Assembly (NCBI GenBank): GCA_025656675.1 | Contig: JAHXHN010000010.1 | Location: 1 to 64,000, forward strand | Length of the DNA stretch: 64,000 nucleotides | Origin: Candidatus Thiodiazotropha sp. (ex Codakia rugifera) | Lineage (GTDB): Bacteria > Pseudomonadota > Gammaproteobacteria > Chromatiales > Chromatiaceae | Direction: 5' to 3' | In this document: positions 1-9,127 of the stretch, one piece after another | Position numbering within the stretch: position 1 is the first letter of the stretch | Layout: each line of letters begins with the position of its first letter | Notes under the pieces: model-generated | What the model saw: the letters and a program-made list of their open reading frames with translations, nothing else | What the model was told of the DNA's origin: nothing | Database searches by the model: none | Position numbers and translations under genes: made by a program

Positions 1-45
1 TTCGTAATCAGTAGGTCGGCGGTTCGATTCCGCCCATCGGCTCCA
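1..45 (+). tRNA. tRNA-Thr (anticodon CGT), 3' portion only
   Basis: The window opens inside a tRNA. Bases 1-7 read as an anticodon loop with CGT in the anticodon position, followed by the 3' anticodon stem, a five-base variable loop, a perfect five-pair T stem (GGCGG/CCGCC) around TTCGATT, the 3' acceptor strand CATCGGC, a T discriminator and an encoded CCA. The acceptor strand and loop resemble enterobacterial tRNA-Thr genes. The 5' half lies outside the window, so the identity rests on the loop alone; Glu (TTC) is a less likely reading because the loop then lacks the usual U33 and purine 37. Confidence 0.75.
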
Positions 46-247
46 TGTAATCCAAGTGTCATGACAAATCCCTGGTATGGCATAAGTTCAGGCCAAAACT
101 GGCGCAATACTCATTAAATTCCTCTTTCATATCACCTACCTTGGGATATAGGCGATTATTAGATAATTGTTTAATTTTCTTTATCTTGTGCCGCTACTCT
201 CTGTTGTTGCCTTAAGTCTACGTTTGCCTTTCTTGGAGTAGTTGTTC

Positions 248-1885
248 ATGTTTAGTTTCGTCAATCATCTCAATGTGGGTCATCGTCTTTGGATTAATGT
301 GGGTATGGCGATCATTACCATAGTGACGCTTCTCATCATTGTAATGCTGGAGTTCCGTGATAGTCAGATGTCGCAAAGGCAAATGGAAATGCGTGGACTT
401 ACAGAAACCGCCTATGGCGTCATTGAGCGTTATGGTCAACTTGCTGCAACACAATCTATGACTGAAGAGGATGCTAAAAAACAAGCAGCTGATGCTGTAA
501 AAGCCTTACGCTATGGTGATGTGGGTTATTTCTGGATCAATGACACAAACCCCGTCATGGTCATGCATCCACATAAACCCGCATTAAATGGTAAGCGACT
601 CAATGAAACTAAAGACCCTAACGGAAAGCGTTTATTTGTCAGCTTCGTTAAGGTTGCACAAGCGAATGCTGAGGGAGGTATCGTTGATTATGTCTGGCCG
701 AAGCCGGGTCAAGAAGAGGCTCAGCCTAAAATTTCCTATGTAAAGCTCTACCAACCTTGGGGATGGATCGTCGGGACCGGAGTTTATGTCGATGATATCA
801 ACGCAGCATTTTTACGTCAGACTGCCACGTTGGGGATTATCATTGCTGTGCTATCAGTATTCCTGATAATCGTTGCTGCATTGATAAGCAAATCAATTCT
901 GATTCCTGTACGAAAACTAGAAAAGGCAATTTCTCAAGTCGCAAAAAATGGAGATCTTACCGTACGCGCTAATGTCACCCAGGGTGGCGAATTGGGATCA
1001 ATGGGACGTCATTTTGATGATATGCTGGCTAGACTGCAGAAATTCACAAATGAAGTTGGAAATGCTGTAACAGAGATGACCACTGCATCGACCAAGTTAT
1101 CGACAATCACCGAAAAGACCCAAAGCAGTATTGAAGTTGAACGTACGCAGACAACACAGGTTGCTACGGCGATGACCGAAATGACAGCCACTGTAAAAGA
1201 TATTGCATCAAGTGCTTCCACCTCAGCTGAAGCCACTATTAATGCAGACAACGAGGTGGAACAAGGTACACGTGTTGTCAATGAAGCTACTCAAATGATT
1301 GAGCATCTTGCTGAGGAGGTTCAAAGCGCCAGCGAGGTGATAAGTCATCTTCAGGAAGACTCCTATGCAATCGGTAAGGTCCTGGATGTCATACAGGGGA
1401 TTGCTGAACAAACCAATCTATTGGCATTGAATGCTGCCATCGAAGCGGCACGGGCAGGCGAACAAGGTAGAGGATTTGCAGTTGTGGCTGACGAGGTACG
1501 AAGTCTTGCTCAACGTACTCAAGAGTCGACCAGTGAAATCAAGCAAATCATTGAAAGTTTACAATCACGCTCTCAATCTGCTGTCGAAGTGATGGATGCG
1601 GGGCAAACGCGAGCAAAGACCAGTGTTGAGAGTGCGCTGGAAGCTGTTAAATCACTCACTTCAATTGCAAATTCTGTCGCTGAAGTTAAAGACATGAGCG
1701 CGCATATCGCAACAGCATCAGAGCAGCAGAGCGTTGTCGCAGAGGATATCAATAAAAGCATCATAAAAATTGACGGCATTGCATCCGAGACATTATCCGG
1801 CTCTAAGGAAATCTCGTCAGCAAGTCACTTGTTATCTGATGTGGCCGAAAGATTGCGTCAGGTATCAACCCAATTCAGGGGCTAA
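248..1885 (+). CDS. Methyl-accepting chemotaxis protein with periplasmic single-Cache domain
   Basis: A transmembrane chemoreceptor expected to sense a small ligand in the periplasm and control CheA. Residues about 14-36 form the first membrane helix. A single-Cache (sCache_2-like) sensor follows, with GYFWIND and the [13 protein letters not shown] ending typical of this fold. A second helix lies at about 195-213, then HAMP, then a long helical signalling domain whose hairpin tip ([19 protein letters not shown]) sits near residues 386-410. No C-terminal NWETF-type CheR tether is present. ATG 248 is preferred over TTG 242 because GGAG at 235-238 lies nine bases before the ATG. It stands alone, between a tRNA-Thr end and a degenerate copy of that tRNA's 3' part, which may mark an insertion. 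The specific ligand cannot be read from sequence. Confidence 0.93.
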   Translation: MFSFVNHLNVGHRLWINVGMAIITIVTLLIIVMLEFRDSQMSQRQMEMRGLTETAYGVIERYGQLAATQSMTEEDAKKQAADAVKALRYGDVGYFWINDTNPVMVMHPHKPALNGKRLNETKDPNGKRLFVSFVKVAQANAEGGIVDYVWPKPGQEEAQPKISYVKLYQPWGWIVGTGVYVDDINAAFLRQTATLGIIIAVLSVFLIIVAALISKSILIPVRKLEKAISQVAKNGDLTVRANVTQGGELGSMGRHFDDMLARLQKFTNEVGNAVTEMTTASTKLSTITEKTQSSIEVERTQTTQVATAMTEMTATVKDIASSASTSAEATINADNEVEQGTRVVNEATQMIEHLAEEVQSASEVISHLQEDSYAIGKVLDVIQGIAEQTNLLALNAAIEAARAGEQGRGFAVVADEVRSLAQRTQESTSEIKQIIESLQSRSQSAVEVMDAGQTRAKTSVESALEAVKSLTSIANSVAEVKDMSAHIATASEQQSVVAEDINKSIIKIDGIASETLSGSKEISSASHLLSDVAERLRQVSTQFRG

Positions 1886-1963
1886 TGTCTTGTCACTGCG
1901 GGTACAATGAGGATTAAAACATTATGTTTCTCAATACCTTGTTATTGGCTATAACTAACATAA

Positions 1964-2009
1964 AATCAGAGTAAGGTGATTGGCGGTTCGATTCCGCCCA
2001 TCACCCCCA
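1964..2009 (+). repeat. Degenerate duplicate of the tRNA-Thr 3' part
   Basis: Bases 1982-2002 are identical over 21 bases to 18-38 in the tRNA-Thr at the window start. Similarity continues on both sides: AATCAG upstream and CCCCAT against CTCCAT at the end. The copy has extra bases before the T stem, and GGTGAT (1975-1980) pairs with ATCACC (2000-2005), so the whole forms an extended T-arm minihelix. No matching 5' tRNA half lies upstream, so this is not a complete tRNA. A tRNA 3'-end duplication is what site-specific integration leaves behind, but no integrase is present between the two copies. The rest of 1886-2183 shows nothing else recognisable. Confidence 0.7.
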
Positions 2010-2183
2010 TCTACTCGCCGTCCAAGAAAAAGATCAGCCCCTATCAGGCATGTAGTACAATGGTCGCCTTGATTGCGACACCTTCTTAAGCTTCGGCCGC
2101 CATGTGCCGCAACAGGATCATATTAATATCGAAATCTGTGGATTCAGGTTACAAATATCTCTCATAGAGTGACAGAATCAGCC

Positions 2184-2519
2184 ATGCGCATTTTCAAAAT
2201 CGTTTTTCTAAACCAAGGAAAAGTCTACGAGATCTTTGCCCGCACGGTACGGCAAGGCGAACTCTATGGTTTTGTCGAGGTAGAAGATCTGATTTTTCAG
2301 GAGACCAGCTCCCTGGTGGTCGACCCATCGGCTGAAAAACTGAAAGAGGAGTTCTCTGGCGTACACAGGACCCGTATCCCTATCCATGCGGTGATACGCA
2401 TTGATGAAGTGGAGAAGCAGGAGCATGGACCGGGAAAGATCATCGAAATTGATTCGGAATCAAACATCACCCCCTTTCCCAACCCTTTTCTCGATCCAAA
2501 GAAGAGACCCGATAAATAG
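2184..2519 (+). CDS. DUF1820 family protein
   Basis: A small soluble protein of about 111 residues that opens with MRIFKIVFLNQGKVYEI and contains ARTVRQGELYGFVEVEDLIF, FSGVHRTRIPIHAVIRIDEV and a proline-rich C terminus. I recognise this as the DUF1820 family, widespread in gammaproteobacteria and without an assigned function. ATG 2184 is chosen over GTG 2169 because family members start at MRI/MY; no convincing ribosome binding site is visible for either. It has no signal peptide or membrane helix. The next gene starts 50 bases downstream and could be co-transcribed, though nothing links the two functionally. Confidence 0.8.
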   Translation: MRIFKIVFLNQGKVYEIFARTVRQGELYGFVEVEDLIFQETSSLVVDPSAEKLKEEFSGVHRTRIPIHAVIRIDEVEKQEHGPGKIIEIDSESNITPFPNPFLDPKKRPDK

Positions 2520-2569
2520 CCTGGAATTGCGAATCCGCATTGAGACCCAGGTTGAGCTATTGAGAATAG

Positions 2570-3172
2570 ATGAGCATGATAACGTTATGCTCAAATACTA
2601 ATCGATACGCCTGGCTCCTGATATTTTCGCTGTGCCTGCATGCATGCTCTAAACAGACGGCTGAAGAAGATGCCGATCTGGCTATCTCCCCGCTCCTTTA
2701 CGCCGCAGAGACTGGCGATCTTCCCGCCATTTCGAGATTGCTTGAGCATAGCGCTCCTATTGATGTAAAGGATGCCTGTTTCTGGACACCGCTCATGAAG
2801 GCCGCATTGAATGGTCACACTGAAGTGGTATCCCGTCTGCTTAAGGCAGGAGCGGATGTGAATCAGACGGACAAGGGAGGCTACTCTTCGTTGATGCTGG
2901 CAGCCTCGAATAATCACTCGGAAATTGTCGAAATACTGATCAAGGCAGGTGCGACTATCAATCAGGTTGAAACTACCAATGGTTGGACCGCACTGATCTG
3001 GGCAGCCAAACTCGGTCACACTGAATCCGTTCAACAGTTACTGAAACATGCGGTAAATCATGACATGACGGATTTTACCGGCAAGCGAGCTCTGGATTGG
3101 GCCAATCAGAACCAGCATCAGGCAATCATCGCCCTGCTCGAAAGCGAGACACAGTCAAAACCACCCAATTAG
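2570..3172 (+). CDS. Ankyrin-repeat lipoprotein
   Basis: A predicted lipoprotein of 200 residues. The N terminus has a short polar stretch, a hydrophobic helix (about residues 13-23) and a lipobox LHAC with Cys26 as the lipidation site. The rest is four ankyrin repeats at about residues 40-190, with the usual GDLPAISRLLEHSA, WTPLMKAALNGHTEVVSRLL and WTALIWAAKLGHTESVQQLL patterns. Ankyrin repeats bind other proteins, so this is probably an envelope-anchored adaptor; the partner is unknown. Position +2 after the cysteine is Lys, which does not signal inner-membrane retention in enterobacteria, so outer-membrane sorting is possible. Start codon is ATG. Confidence 0.85.
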   Translation: MSMITLCSNTNRYAWLLIFSLCLHACSKQTAEEDADLAISPLLYAAETGDLPAISRLLEHSAPIDVKDACFWTPLMKAALNGHTEVVSRLLKAGADVNQTDKGGYSSLMLAASNNHSEIVEILIKAGATINQVETTNGWTALIWAAKLGHTESVQQLLKHAVNHDMTDFTGKRALDWANQNQHQAIIALLESETQSKPPN

Positions 3173-3330
3173 AAGAATATACTAATTAACTGATCTACAT
3201 CATGAGCAGCAAGCTAACACAATTCTATGATACTGAAGAGTATTGGTTAACCGATACAGCAGATTGCAACCAATGCTTATAGTTTCGGTATCAAACTGTC
3301 ATCGAAAGTTTTTTCCGGGAGGGATCTCTC

Positions 3331-3792
3331 ATGCCACACAATATCTCCAATGATCAACATCTGCGTGAAGCAATCAGTCAGCTGGCGCCCGCTCAACAAA
3401 GAGAGCTGGGGGGGCAGTTTGTGGCAAATGTGGGCCACTTGAGCCAGGACCCACGCATTATGCGTGCAATCGAAGCAGCGGCTAATCCGGAGCTATCGTC
3501 CATGGAACTGGAAGATACCTACAAGGCCGTGAAGGCTTTCGCTACACAATCCTATACGGCCTGTGGTCGTGACGCGGACTGGGCTGCTCAAGCGGAACAT
3601 TTTCTCGCAGCGGCAGCAGCGGCTGCCCTGGCGACTGATGACCAGAACAGCGCTAAGGCTGCCTGGAAAGCCGCCATGCAGGCAAGAATGGCGAAGAATT
3701 GTGAAATGATTCTAAATGACGAAGGCGGGATTGCTAACGAGTCGGAAAAACAGTATCAAATGGCTGAGCGTTATCTCGAAAAGGACGCGTGA
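3331..3792 (+). CDS. Hypothetical alanine-rich helical protein
   Basis: A 153-residue soluble protein that I do not recognise. It has a strong ribosome binding site (GGGAGG about eight bases before the ATG), so it is very likely translated. The sequence is mostly helical and alanine-rich (a run of AAAAAAALA near residue 95), with two cysteines (TACGRD and AKNCEM) and no signal peptide. It stands alone, about 160 bases after the ankyrin gene and converging on pilU. No function is proposed. Confidence 0.7.
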   Translation: MPHNISNDQHLREAISQLAPAQQRELGGQFVANVGHLSQDPRIMRAIEAAANPELSSMELEDTYKAVKAFATQSYTACGRDADWAAQAEHFLAAAAAAALATDDQNSAKAAWKAAMQARMAKNCEMILNDEGGIANESEKQYQMAERYLEKDA

Positions 3793-3834
3793 CACCGCTT
3801 ACCCGACTACGGCATTGTATTGCAAAACTGCGCT

Positions 3835-3957
3835 GTAGGGTGTGGCCCGCAACACCATCAACATGATGGATCAATCTGAAAGATAGTCGATTTCTTCGTG
3901 TGCACTCTCGATGGGGAATTCTGAGTGAGTGTTCAGTGCTGCAGCGCCGCACCCTAC
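3835..3957. repeat. Pair of inverted REP-like sequences
   Basis: GTAGGGTGTGGC at 3835-3846 and its inverted partner GCCGCACCCTAC at 3946-3957 bracket about 100 bases in the space between two converging genes. The same core occurs at 31276-31301, 62363-62374 and in a decayed form at 51086-51110, always between converging genes. This is the placement and layout of REP/BIME elements. Confidence 0.65.
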
Positions 3958-3991
3958 ATGATTGTGTAGTCTGTCAGTAAGGAAACTAAAA

Positions 3992-5116
3992 TCACTGCTT
4001 GCCATCCTGCAGTGTAATGCCGTCCAGACCATCGACAAGGGAGTCACCAGTCTGATTGGCACCCAACTTGATCATCAGGCGGACATCATTGGCAGAATCC
4101 GCATAGGCCAAGGCATTTTCATAACTGATGACACCCTCTTCGTAGAGCTGAAAGAGGTGCTGATCAAAGGTAATCATTCCGTGTTCTGTTGAACGCTTCA
4201 TCAACTCTTTTAGTTTGTGGATCTCGCCCTTACGAATCAACTCAGCGGCCAATGGTGTATTCAACATCACCTCTATTGCAGCCCGACGGCCATTGCCATC
4301 GACCTTGGGAATCAACTGTTGGGCAACCACCGCTTTCAGATTGAGGGATAGATCCATGAAGATCTGCTCCCGTGAATCTTCCGGGAAGAAGTGGATGATG
4401 CGGTCCAGGGCCTGGTTGGCGTTATTGGCATGCAGGGTAGATAGACAAAGATGGCCGGTCTCGGCAAATGTAATGGCATGCTCCATTGTCTTGCGAGTGC
4501 GTATCTCACCGATCAGGATTACATCCGGTGCCTGACGAAGGGTGTTTTTTAGTGCAACTTCATAGGATTCCGTATCAATACCGACTTCACGCTGCGTGAT
4601 GATGCAGCTGTTGTGATCATGCATATACTCGATCGGATCCTCGATACTGATGATATGTCCATCACCACGGGTGTTGCGATAGCCGATCATCGCGGCCAAT
4701 GAGGTCGACTTACCGGTACCCGTGGCACCAACAAAGATCACCAAACCACGTTTGGTTGTTGAGAGGTCTTGTAATATCGGTGGTAGGAAAAGCGATTCAA
4801 GCGTGGGGATTCTTGTTTCGATACGGCGCAATACCATGCCGACTGCATCGCGCTGAATAAAGCTACTGACCCTAAAGCGACCTATATTCTTGGCACTGAT
4901 CGCAAAGTTGCACTCCTTGGTCTCATCGAACTCCTTTTGCTGTGCATCGGTCATGACGCTGTAGGCCAACGCTTTGGTCTGTCTGGCCGTTAGTGGCACT
5001 TTATTGACCGGATGTATCTTTCCATCAACCTTGATAGAGGGTTCCCGCCCTGCAGTGATGAAAAGATCAGATGCCTTATTTTTTACCACCATGGACAGGA
5101 GGGTATTCAGTTCCAT
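3992..5116 (-). CDS. pilU: Twitching motility ATPase PilU
   Basis: A PilT-type hexameric ATPase that assists type IV pilus retraction at the cytoplasmic base of the pilus. The N-terminal PAS-like domain begins MELNTLLSMVVKNKASDLF, as in PilU. Walker A is GATGTGKST (about residues 130-138), Walker B is DVILIGE (198-204), and His-box ETGHLCLSTLHANNA follows. At 374 residues it has the normal PilU length. ATG 5116 is chosen over GTG 5137 because GAGG lies eight bases before it and it gives the usual PilU N terminus. It lies 129 bases downstream of pilT on the same strand, the usual order, so the two probably share a transcript. The gene converges on the unknown gene ending at 3792. Confidence 0.95.
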   Translation of the reverse strand: MELNTLLSMVVKNKASDLFITAGREPSIKVDGKIHPVNKVPLTARQTKALAYSVMTDAQQKEFDETKECNFAISAKNIGRFRVSSFIQRDAVGMVLRRIETRIPTLESLFLPPILQDLSTTKRGLVIFVGATGTGKSTSLAAMIGYRNTRGDGHIISIEDPIEYMHDHNSCIITQREVGIDTESYEVALKNTLRQAPDVILIGEIRTRKTMEHAITFAETGHLCLSTLHANNANQALDRIIHFFPEDSREQIFMDLSLNLKAVVAQQLIPKVDGNGRRAAIEVMLNTPLAAELIRKGEIHKLKELMKRSTEHGMITFDQHLFQLYEEGVISYENALAYADSANDVRLMIKLGANQTGDSLVDGLDGITLQDGKQ

Positions 5117-5245
5117 AATTCGATCCTCTTCACTCACATTTCAATGCACTATCTCTACCTAATTTTATACAGCTTTACAAATGGCGCACGAAATCAATAC
5201 AGGGCCAGCATGCGTCGTATCATACACCCCCTTGCAGGATTGAGA

Positions 5246-6280
5246 TTAGAACTGATCCTTGTTCTGTGCCTTTGCCTTGGCGTCCAGTCGACTCACTACA
5301 CCCTTTTTCACCAGCTCCTTCAACGCCTGGTCCATGGTCTGCATTCCTGCTGCCTGACCGGTCTGTATGGCTGAATACATCTGAGCGACCTTATCTTCAC
5401 GTATCAGGTTACGAATGGCAGGCGTGCCAATCATTATTTCCCAACCGGCAATTCGACCACCCCCGATCTTTTTCAGCAGTGTCTGGGCAATAACCGATCG
5501 TAGCGATTCTGAAAGCATCGAGCGCACCATGGACTTCTCTCCAGCGGGGAAGACATCAATAATACGGTCGATCGTCTTTGCCGCCGAACTGGTATGCAAG
5601 GTACCAAATACCAAGTGGCCAGTCTCAGCAGCTGTCAATGCGAGACGAATGGTCTCCAAATCACGCAATTCACCGACCAGAATGATATCCGGATCTTCAC
5701 GCAATGCTGAACGCAATGCCTCGGAGAACCCCAAGGTGTCACGATGGACCTCACGTTGATTGATCAGGCATTTCTTGCTGGCATGGACAAACTCGATCGG
5801 ATCTTCGATGGTCAGAATATGCGAGTAGTCGTTATCATTTTTATAATCCATCATAGCGGCCAGCGTGGTCGATTTACCCGAACCCGTAGGTCCAGTGACC
5901 AAAACCATGCCACGGGGTACGTCGACAATCTCTTTGAAAATAGAGGGACAGCCCAGGTCATCGAGCGTCAATACTTTAGAAGGAATAGTACGAAATACAG
6001 CCGAAGCACCACGGGCCTGATTGAAGGCATTGACACGAAACCGCGCCAGACCGGGTATTTCAAAGGAAAAGTCGTTCTCAAGAAACTCCTCAAAGTCCTT
6101 ACGTTGTTTGTCATTCATGATGTCATACACCAGGGCATGCACCACCTTATGCTCCAGTGCGGGAACATTAATACGCCTGATGTCGCCATCTACGCGAATC
6201 ATCGGCGGTAATCCAGCAGAGAGATGTAAATCTGATGCGTTATGCTTGACACTGAAGGCCAAAAGTTCAGCGATATCCAT
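5246..6280 (-). CDS. pilT: Type IV pilus retraction ATPase PilT
   Basis: The motor that depolymerises type IV pili, giving twitching motility and DNA uptake. The 344-residue protein has the expected length. It starts MDIAELLAFSVKHNASDLHLSAG, has Walker A GPTGSGKST (130-138), the ASP box IEDPIEFVH, Walker B DIILVGELRD, the His box ETGHLVFGTLHTSSA and the AIRNLIRE motif near the C terminus that PilT needs for retraction. All catalytic elements are intact. pilU follows downstream; yggS is transcribed divergently from a 286-base shared upstream region. Confidence 0.97.
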   Translation of the reverse strand: MDIAELLAFSVKHNASDLHLSAGLPPMIRVDGDIRRINVPALEHKVVHALVYDIMNDKQRKDFEEFLENDFSFEIPGLARFRVNAFNQARGASAVFRTIPSKVLTLDDLGCPSIFKEIVDVPRGMVLVTGPTGSGKSTTLAAMMDYKNDNDYSHILTIEDPIEFVHASKKCLINQREVHRDTLGFSEALRSALREDPDIILVGELRDLETIRLALTAAETGHLVFGTLHTSSAAKTIDRIIDVFPAGEKSMVRSMLSESLRSVIAQTLLKKIGGGRIAGWEIMIGTPAIRNLIREDKVAQMYSAIQTGQAAGMQTMDQALKELVKKGVVSRLDAKAKAQNKDQF

Positions 6281-6566
6281 TCATTCCCCCATTTTGAAAG
6301 GCAAAAGGTGATCGACCAGTCGCTCGGCAGACAAGCTCGTACTGTTTCCCGATCCTGACAATACCCGAATCCATGGATTCGTGCTTATTCCTGGGTCATT
6401 ATCTAGCTATCGTCCCAAAAAAGGATAAGTTTAGCTAGTGTAGTGCCTTACACCAGCATGTGATAAAAAAAGTAACTTGAAATAGCGTTAACTTGACCGC
6501 ATCTTGCAACTGACTAGAGTTATCGTCTTAATAATTAGCCGTTACCACATTAAAATCGTATCCAGC

Positions 6567-7274
6567 GTGACTGAACAGAGAAAAAACAGCCTGCGCCAGC
6601 CTTATCATCAGGTGCTGGATCGCATTCGTCGAGCGGAAGCCAATTGCAACAGAGCACCCGGCAGCACACAGCTGTTGGCTGTGAGCAAGACCAGGAGTGC
6701 CGATGAGATAGGTATGCTGGCAGATCTCGGGCAGCGCCTGTTTGGCGAGAGTTATCTCCAGGAAGCTTTGACGAAGATAGCTCGACTGAAGGACAGCGAA
6801 CTGGAGTGGCATTTCATCGGTCGAATCCAGAGTAACAAGACCCGACAGATTGCTGAAAATTTCCAATGGGTTCACAGTGTCGCCAGCCTCAAGCATGCCA
6901 CCCGGCTTAGTGACCAGCGACCACAGTACCTTCCACCACTGAATATCTGTCTACAGGTCAATACCAGTGGTGAAAAGAGCAAGGATGGCCATAATGAACG
7001 TGAACTGGCAGAACTTCTGGATGCCTATACTGCGCTGCCCAATATCCAGGTGAGAGGTTTGATGACGATTCCTGCCCCAATGGAGGATAAATCAGCCCAG
7101 CACTACCCTTTCCAACAGCTACGACGGCTGCGTGATCGATTGTGCAACGAAGATGTTCCATTGAATACCCTATCCATGGGCATGTCCGATGATCTTGAGT
7201 CAGCTATTGAAGAAGGCGCTACATTAGTCAGAATCGGCACCGCAATTTTCGGCCCACGGCAGTATAATCAATAA
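6567..7274 (+). CDS. yggS: YggS/PLPBP family pyridoxal phosphate homeostasis protein
   Basis: A PLP-binding alanine-racemase-fold protein without known catalysis that keeps vitamin B6 and amino acid pools balanced. The PLP lysine lies in LLAVSKTRS, and HFIGRIQSNK, LQVNTSGEKSK, GLMTIPAP and LSMGMSDDLESAIEEGATLVRIGTAIFG (read as successive blocks) are the family signatures. GTG 6567 is taken as start, giving about 235 residues as in the family; the in-frame TTG 6504 would add a hydrophobic stretch not seen in homologues. It heads the yggS-proC-yggT-yggU group, a conserved order next to pilT in pseudomonads. Confidence 0.93.
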   Translation: MTEQRKNSLRQPYHQVLDRIRRAEANCNRAPGSTQLLAVSKTRSADEIGMLADLGQRLFGESYLQEALTKIARLKDSELEWHFIGRIQSNKTRQIAENFQWVHSVASLKHATRLSDQRPQYLPPLNICLQVNTSGEKSKDGHNERELAELLDAYTALPNIQVRGLMTIPAPMEDKSAQHYPFQQLRRLRDRLCNEDVPLNTLSMGMSDDLESAIEEGATLVRIGTAIFGPRQYNQ

Positions 7275-7329
7275 TGATTTTACACGACCCAACCCCTTAA
7301 CATAAAAAAACTCCGGTCTATATAACAGT

Positions 7330-8157
7330 ATGAATAACAGCAATATCACTTTCATAGGCGGTGGCAATATGGCCACCAGTCTGATCAGTGGCTTGATTGC
7401 CGACGGTTATGCTAAGGACAGTATCACTGTCAGTGACCCGGACAACGACAAACTGGCGCAGCTGGCAGCGCGCTGTAGCATTCGCACGGAGTCAGACAAC
7501 AACCTGGCCATTGCCGAAGCTGACGTGGTTGTTTTGGCGGTAAAGCCGCAAGTGCTCGAACAGGTGGCCCGTGGTTTGGCAGAGACCATTCAACGAATCA
7601 AACCATTGGTAATCTCGATCGCAGCGGGGGTAAAAGAGACACCCTTACGGGATTGGCTTGGGGGTGAGGTAGCACTGGTACGCAGCATGCCAAACACACC
7701 TGCCATGATCCAGTCCGGAGCTACTGGTCTGCATGCAGGACCTGGTGTCAGCGAGATCCAGCGAGACCAGGCCGAAAGCATATTACGCGCAGTTGGACTC
7801 ACCCGCTGGGTTGAGAATGAATCTCATATGGACGCAGTGACTGCAATTTCAGGGAGTGGACCAGCCTACTTCTTCCTGGTCATGGAAACCATTGAGGAGT
7901 GTGCTAGAAGTATGGGACTGGATGAAGAGACGGCTCGCTTATTGACACTGCAAACTGCCCTGGGAGCAGCGCGTATGGCCCTGGAAAGTAGTGACTCACC
8001 CGCCATACTCAGACAAAAAGTGACATCCAGAGGAGGCACCACAGAACGTGCCCTGAGTATTCTTGAAGAAGGAAAGCTGCGGGAGCTGTTCAGCAAGGCG
8101 TTGCAGGGTGCTCAAGAGCGCTCACGTGAACTCTCGGATATGTTGGGGCATCAATAG
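7330..8157 (+). CDS. proC: Pyrroline-5-carboxylate reductase
   Basis: Catalyses the last step of proline synthesis, reducing pyrroline-5-carboxylate with NAD(P)H in the cytoplasm. The Rossmann start FIGGGNMATSLISGL (residues about 8-22) binds the cofactor; VVLAVKPQ and RSMPNTPAMIQSGATG are family motifs, and the C-terminal SGSGPAYFF and TSRGGTTERAL form the substrate and dimer region. The 275-residue length is normal. It starts 55 bases after yggS and stops two bases before yggT, so the group is likely one transcript. YggS is thought to influence PLP-dependent amino acid metabolism, which fits the pairing with proC. Confidence 0.97.
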   Translation: MNNSNITFIGGGNMATSLISGLIADGYAKDSITVSDPDNDKLAQLAARCSIRTESDNNLAIAEADVVVLAVKPQVLEQVARGLAETIQRIKPLVISIAAGVKETPLRDWLGGEVALVRSMPNTPAMIQSGATGLHAGPGVSEIQRDQAESILRAVGLTRWVENESHMDAVTAISGSGPAYFFLVMETIEECARSMGLDEETARLLTLQTALGAARMALESSDSPAILRQKVTSRGGTTERALSILEEGKLRELFSKALQGAQERSRELSDMLGHQ

Positions 8158-8159
8158 TC

Positions 8160-8738
8160 ATGGATAGCAATTATCTTACTAATCCTCTCGTATTTCTGGT
8201 TCAAACCCTGTTTGGACTCTATATCCTCGCAGTGCTGCTGCGCTTTATACTGCAGCTGGTGCGGGCAGACTTTTACAATCCCATCTCACAGTTTCTGGTT
8301 AAGGTAACCAATCCACCGCTCAAGATCCTGCGTCGAATCATTCCGGGGCTTGGCGGGATTGATCTCTCATCAATCACTCTCGCCTGGCTCCTCAAGGCGA
8401 TCGAGATTATCCTGATTCTTACGATTTCAGGCAGTGCGGTCAATCTACTGGGCCCAATCGTCTGGGCCTTACCCGAACTGGTGGAACTGGTGATCAATAT
8501 CTATCTTTTCGCCATTCTGATTCAAGTTATTCTGAGCTGGGTGAGCCCAGGTAGCTATAATCCTGCGTCAGCCCTGCTCTATAGCATTACCGGCCCGGTG
8601 ATGAGGCCCGCTCAGAAGCTCCTTCCTCCCACAGGTGGCATCGACCTATCACCCATGCTGGTGATGATCGGTCTGATTTTACTGAAAATGCTCCTGTTGC
8701 CACCGCTACGGGAGCTCACAGGCAGCCCCTTTCTGTGA
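8160..8738 (+). CDS. yggT: YggT family integral membrane protein
   Basis: A small inner-membrane protein made of two tandem YGGT units, each with two membrane helices and a conserved RPxxK-type loop (VTNPPLKILRRIIPGLGGIDL in the first half, given here as a 21-residue region near residues 48-68; GPVMRPAQKLLPPTGGIDLS in the second). Family members are linked to osmotic shock tolerance and membrane organisation, but no biochemical activity is established. The gene follows proC by two bases and overlaps yggU by four, indicating translational coupling within this operon. Confidence 0.93.
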   Translation: MDSNYLTNPLVFLVQTLFGLYILAVLLRFILQLVRADFYNPISQFLVKVTNPPLKILRRIIPGLGGIDLSSITLAWLLKAIEIILILTISGSAVNLLGPIVWALPELVELVINIYLFAILIQVILSWVSPGSYNPASALLYSITGPVMRPAQKLLPPTGGIDLSPMLVMIGLILLKMLLLPPLRELTGSPFL

Positions 8739-9019
8739 GTTGGTTTCGTTGGGAACAAGATGACCTGATCCTGAAACTGCGTATTCAGCCCAAGGCCTCC
8801 AGAGACAGCCTTGTCGGTCCCTATGGGGAGAATGAGTATAAAATCACCCTGACTGCCCCACCGGTCGACGGTAAGGCAAATACCCAGCTTGTAAAGTTCA
8901 TCGCAAAGGCTTTTCGCTTACCCCGCTCCAGCGTTAAGCTGATCTCGGGAGAGGCCTCCCGTAGCAAATGCGTGCGGTTAAAGTCCCCTCAGCATCTGCC
9001 GATACCTCTTGAAGATTGA
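8735..9019 (+). CDS. yggU: DUF167 (YggU) family protein
   Basis: A 94-residue soluble protein of the DUF167 family. The core motifs are LRIQPKASRDSLVGPYG, the TAPPVDGKANTQLVKFIAKAF segment (split here across residues about 41-61) and VKLISGEASRSKCVRL. The fold is known from structures, but the biochemical role is not. The GTG start at 8735 sits in a GTGA overlap with the yggT stop, so translation is coupled to yggT. This is the standard partner order yggT-yggU. Confidence 0.92.
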   Translation: MSWFRWEQDDLILKLRIQPKASRDSLVGPYGENEYKITLTAPPVDGKANTQLVKFIAKAFRLPRSSVKLISGEASRSKCVRLKSPQHLPIPLED

Positions 9020-9127
9020 GACATCCGGATATGGCGCCTGCGCCTCTCCTCGCGTATCATTCCATTTACAGCTGAAATGAACAGATAAGAGTCTGTTCCG
9101 GCTTAAAAAAAAGACTGGGGCTATCGC

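Noticed and set aside
248-1885. Flagellar sigma-28 promoter before the chemoreceptor
   Set aside because: No TAAA-N15-GCCGATAA-like pair with correct spacing was found in 46-247.
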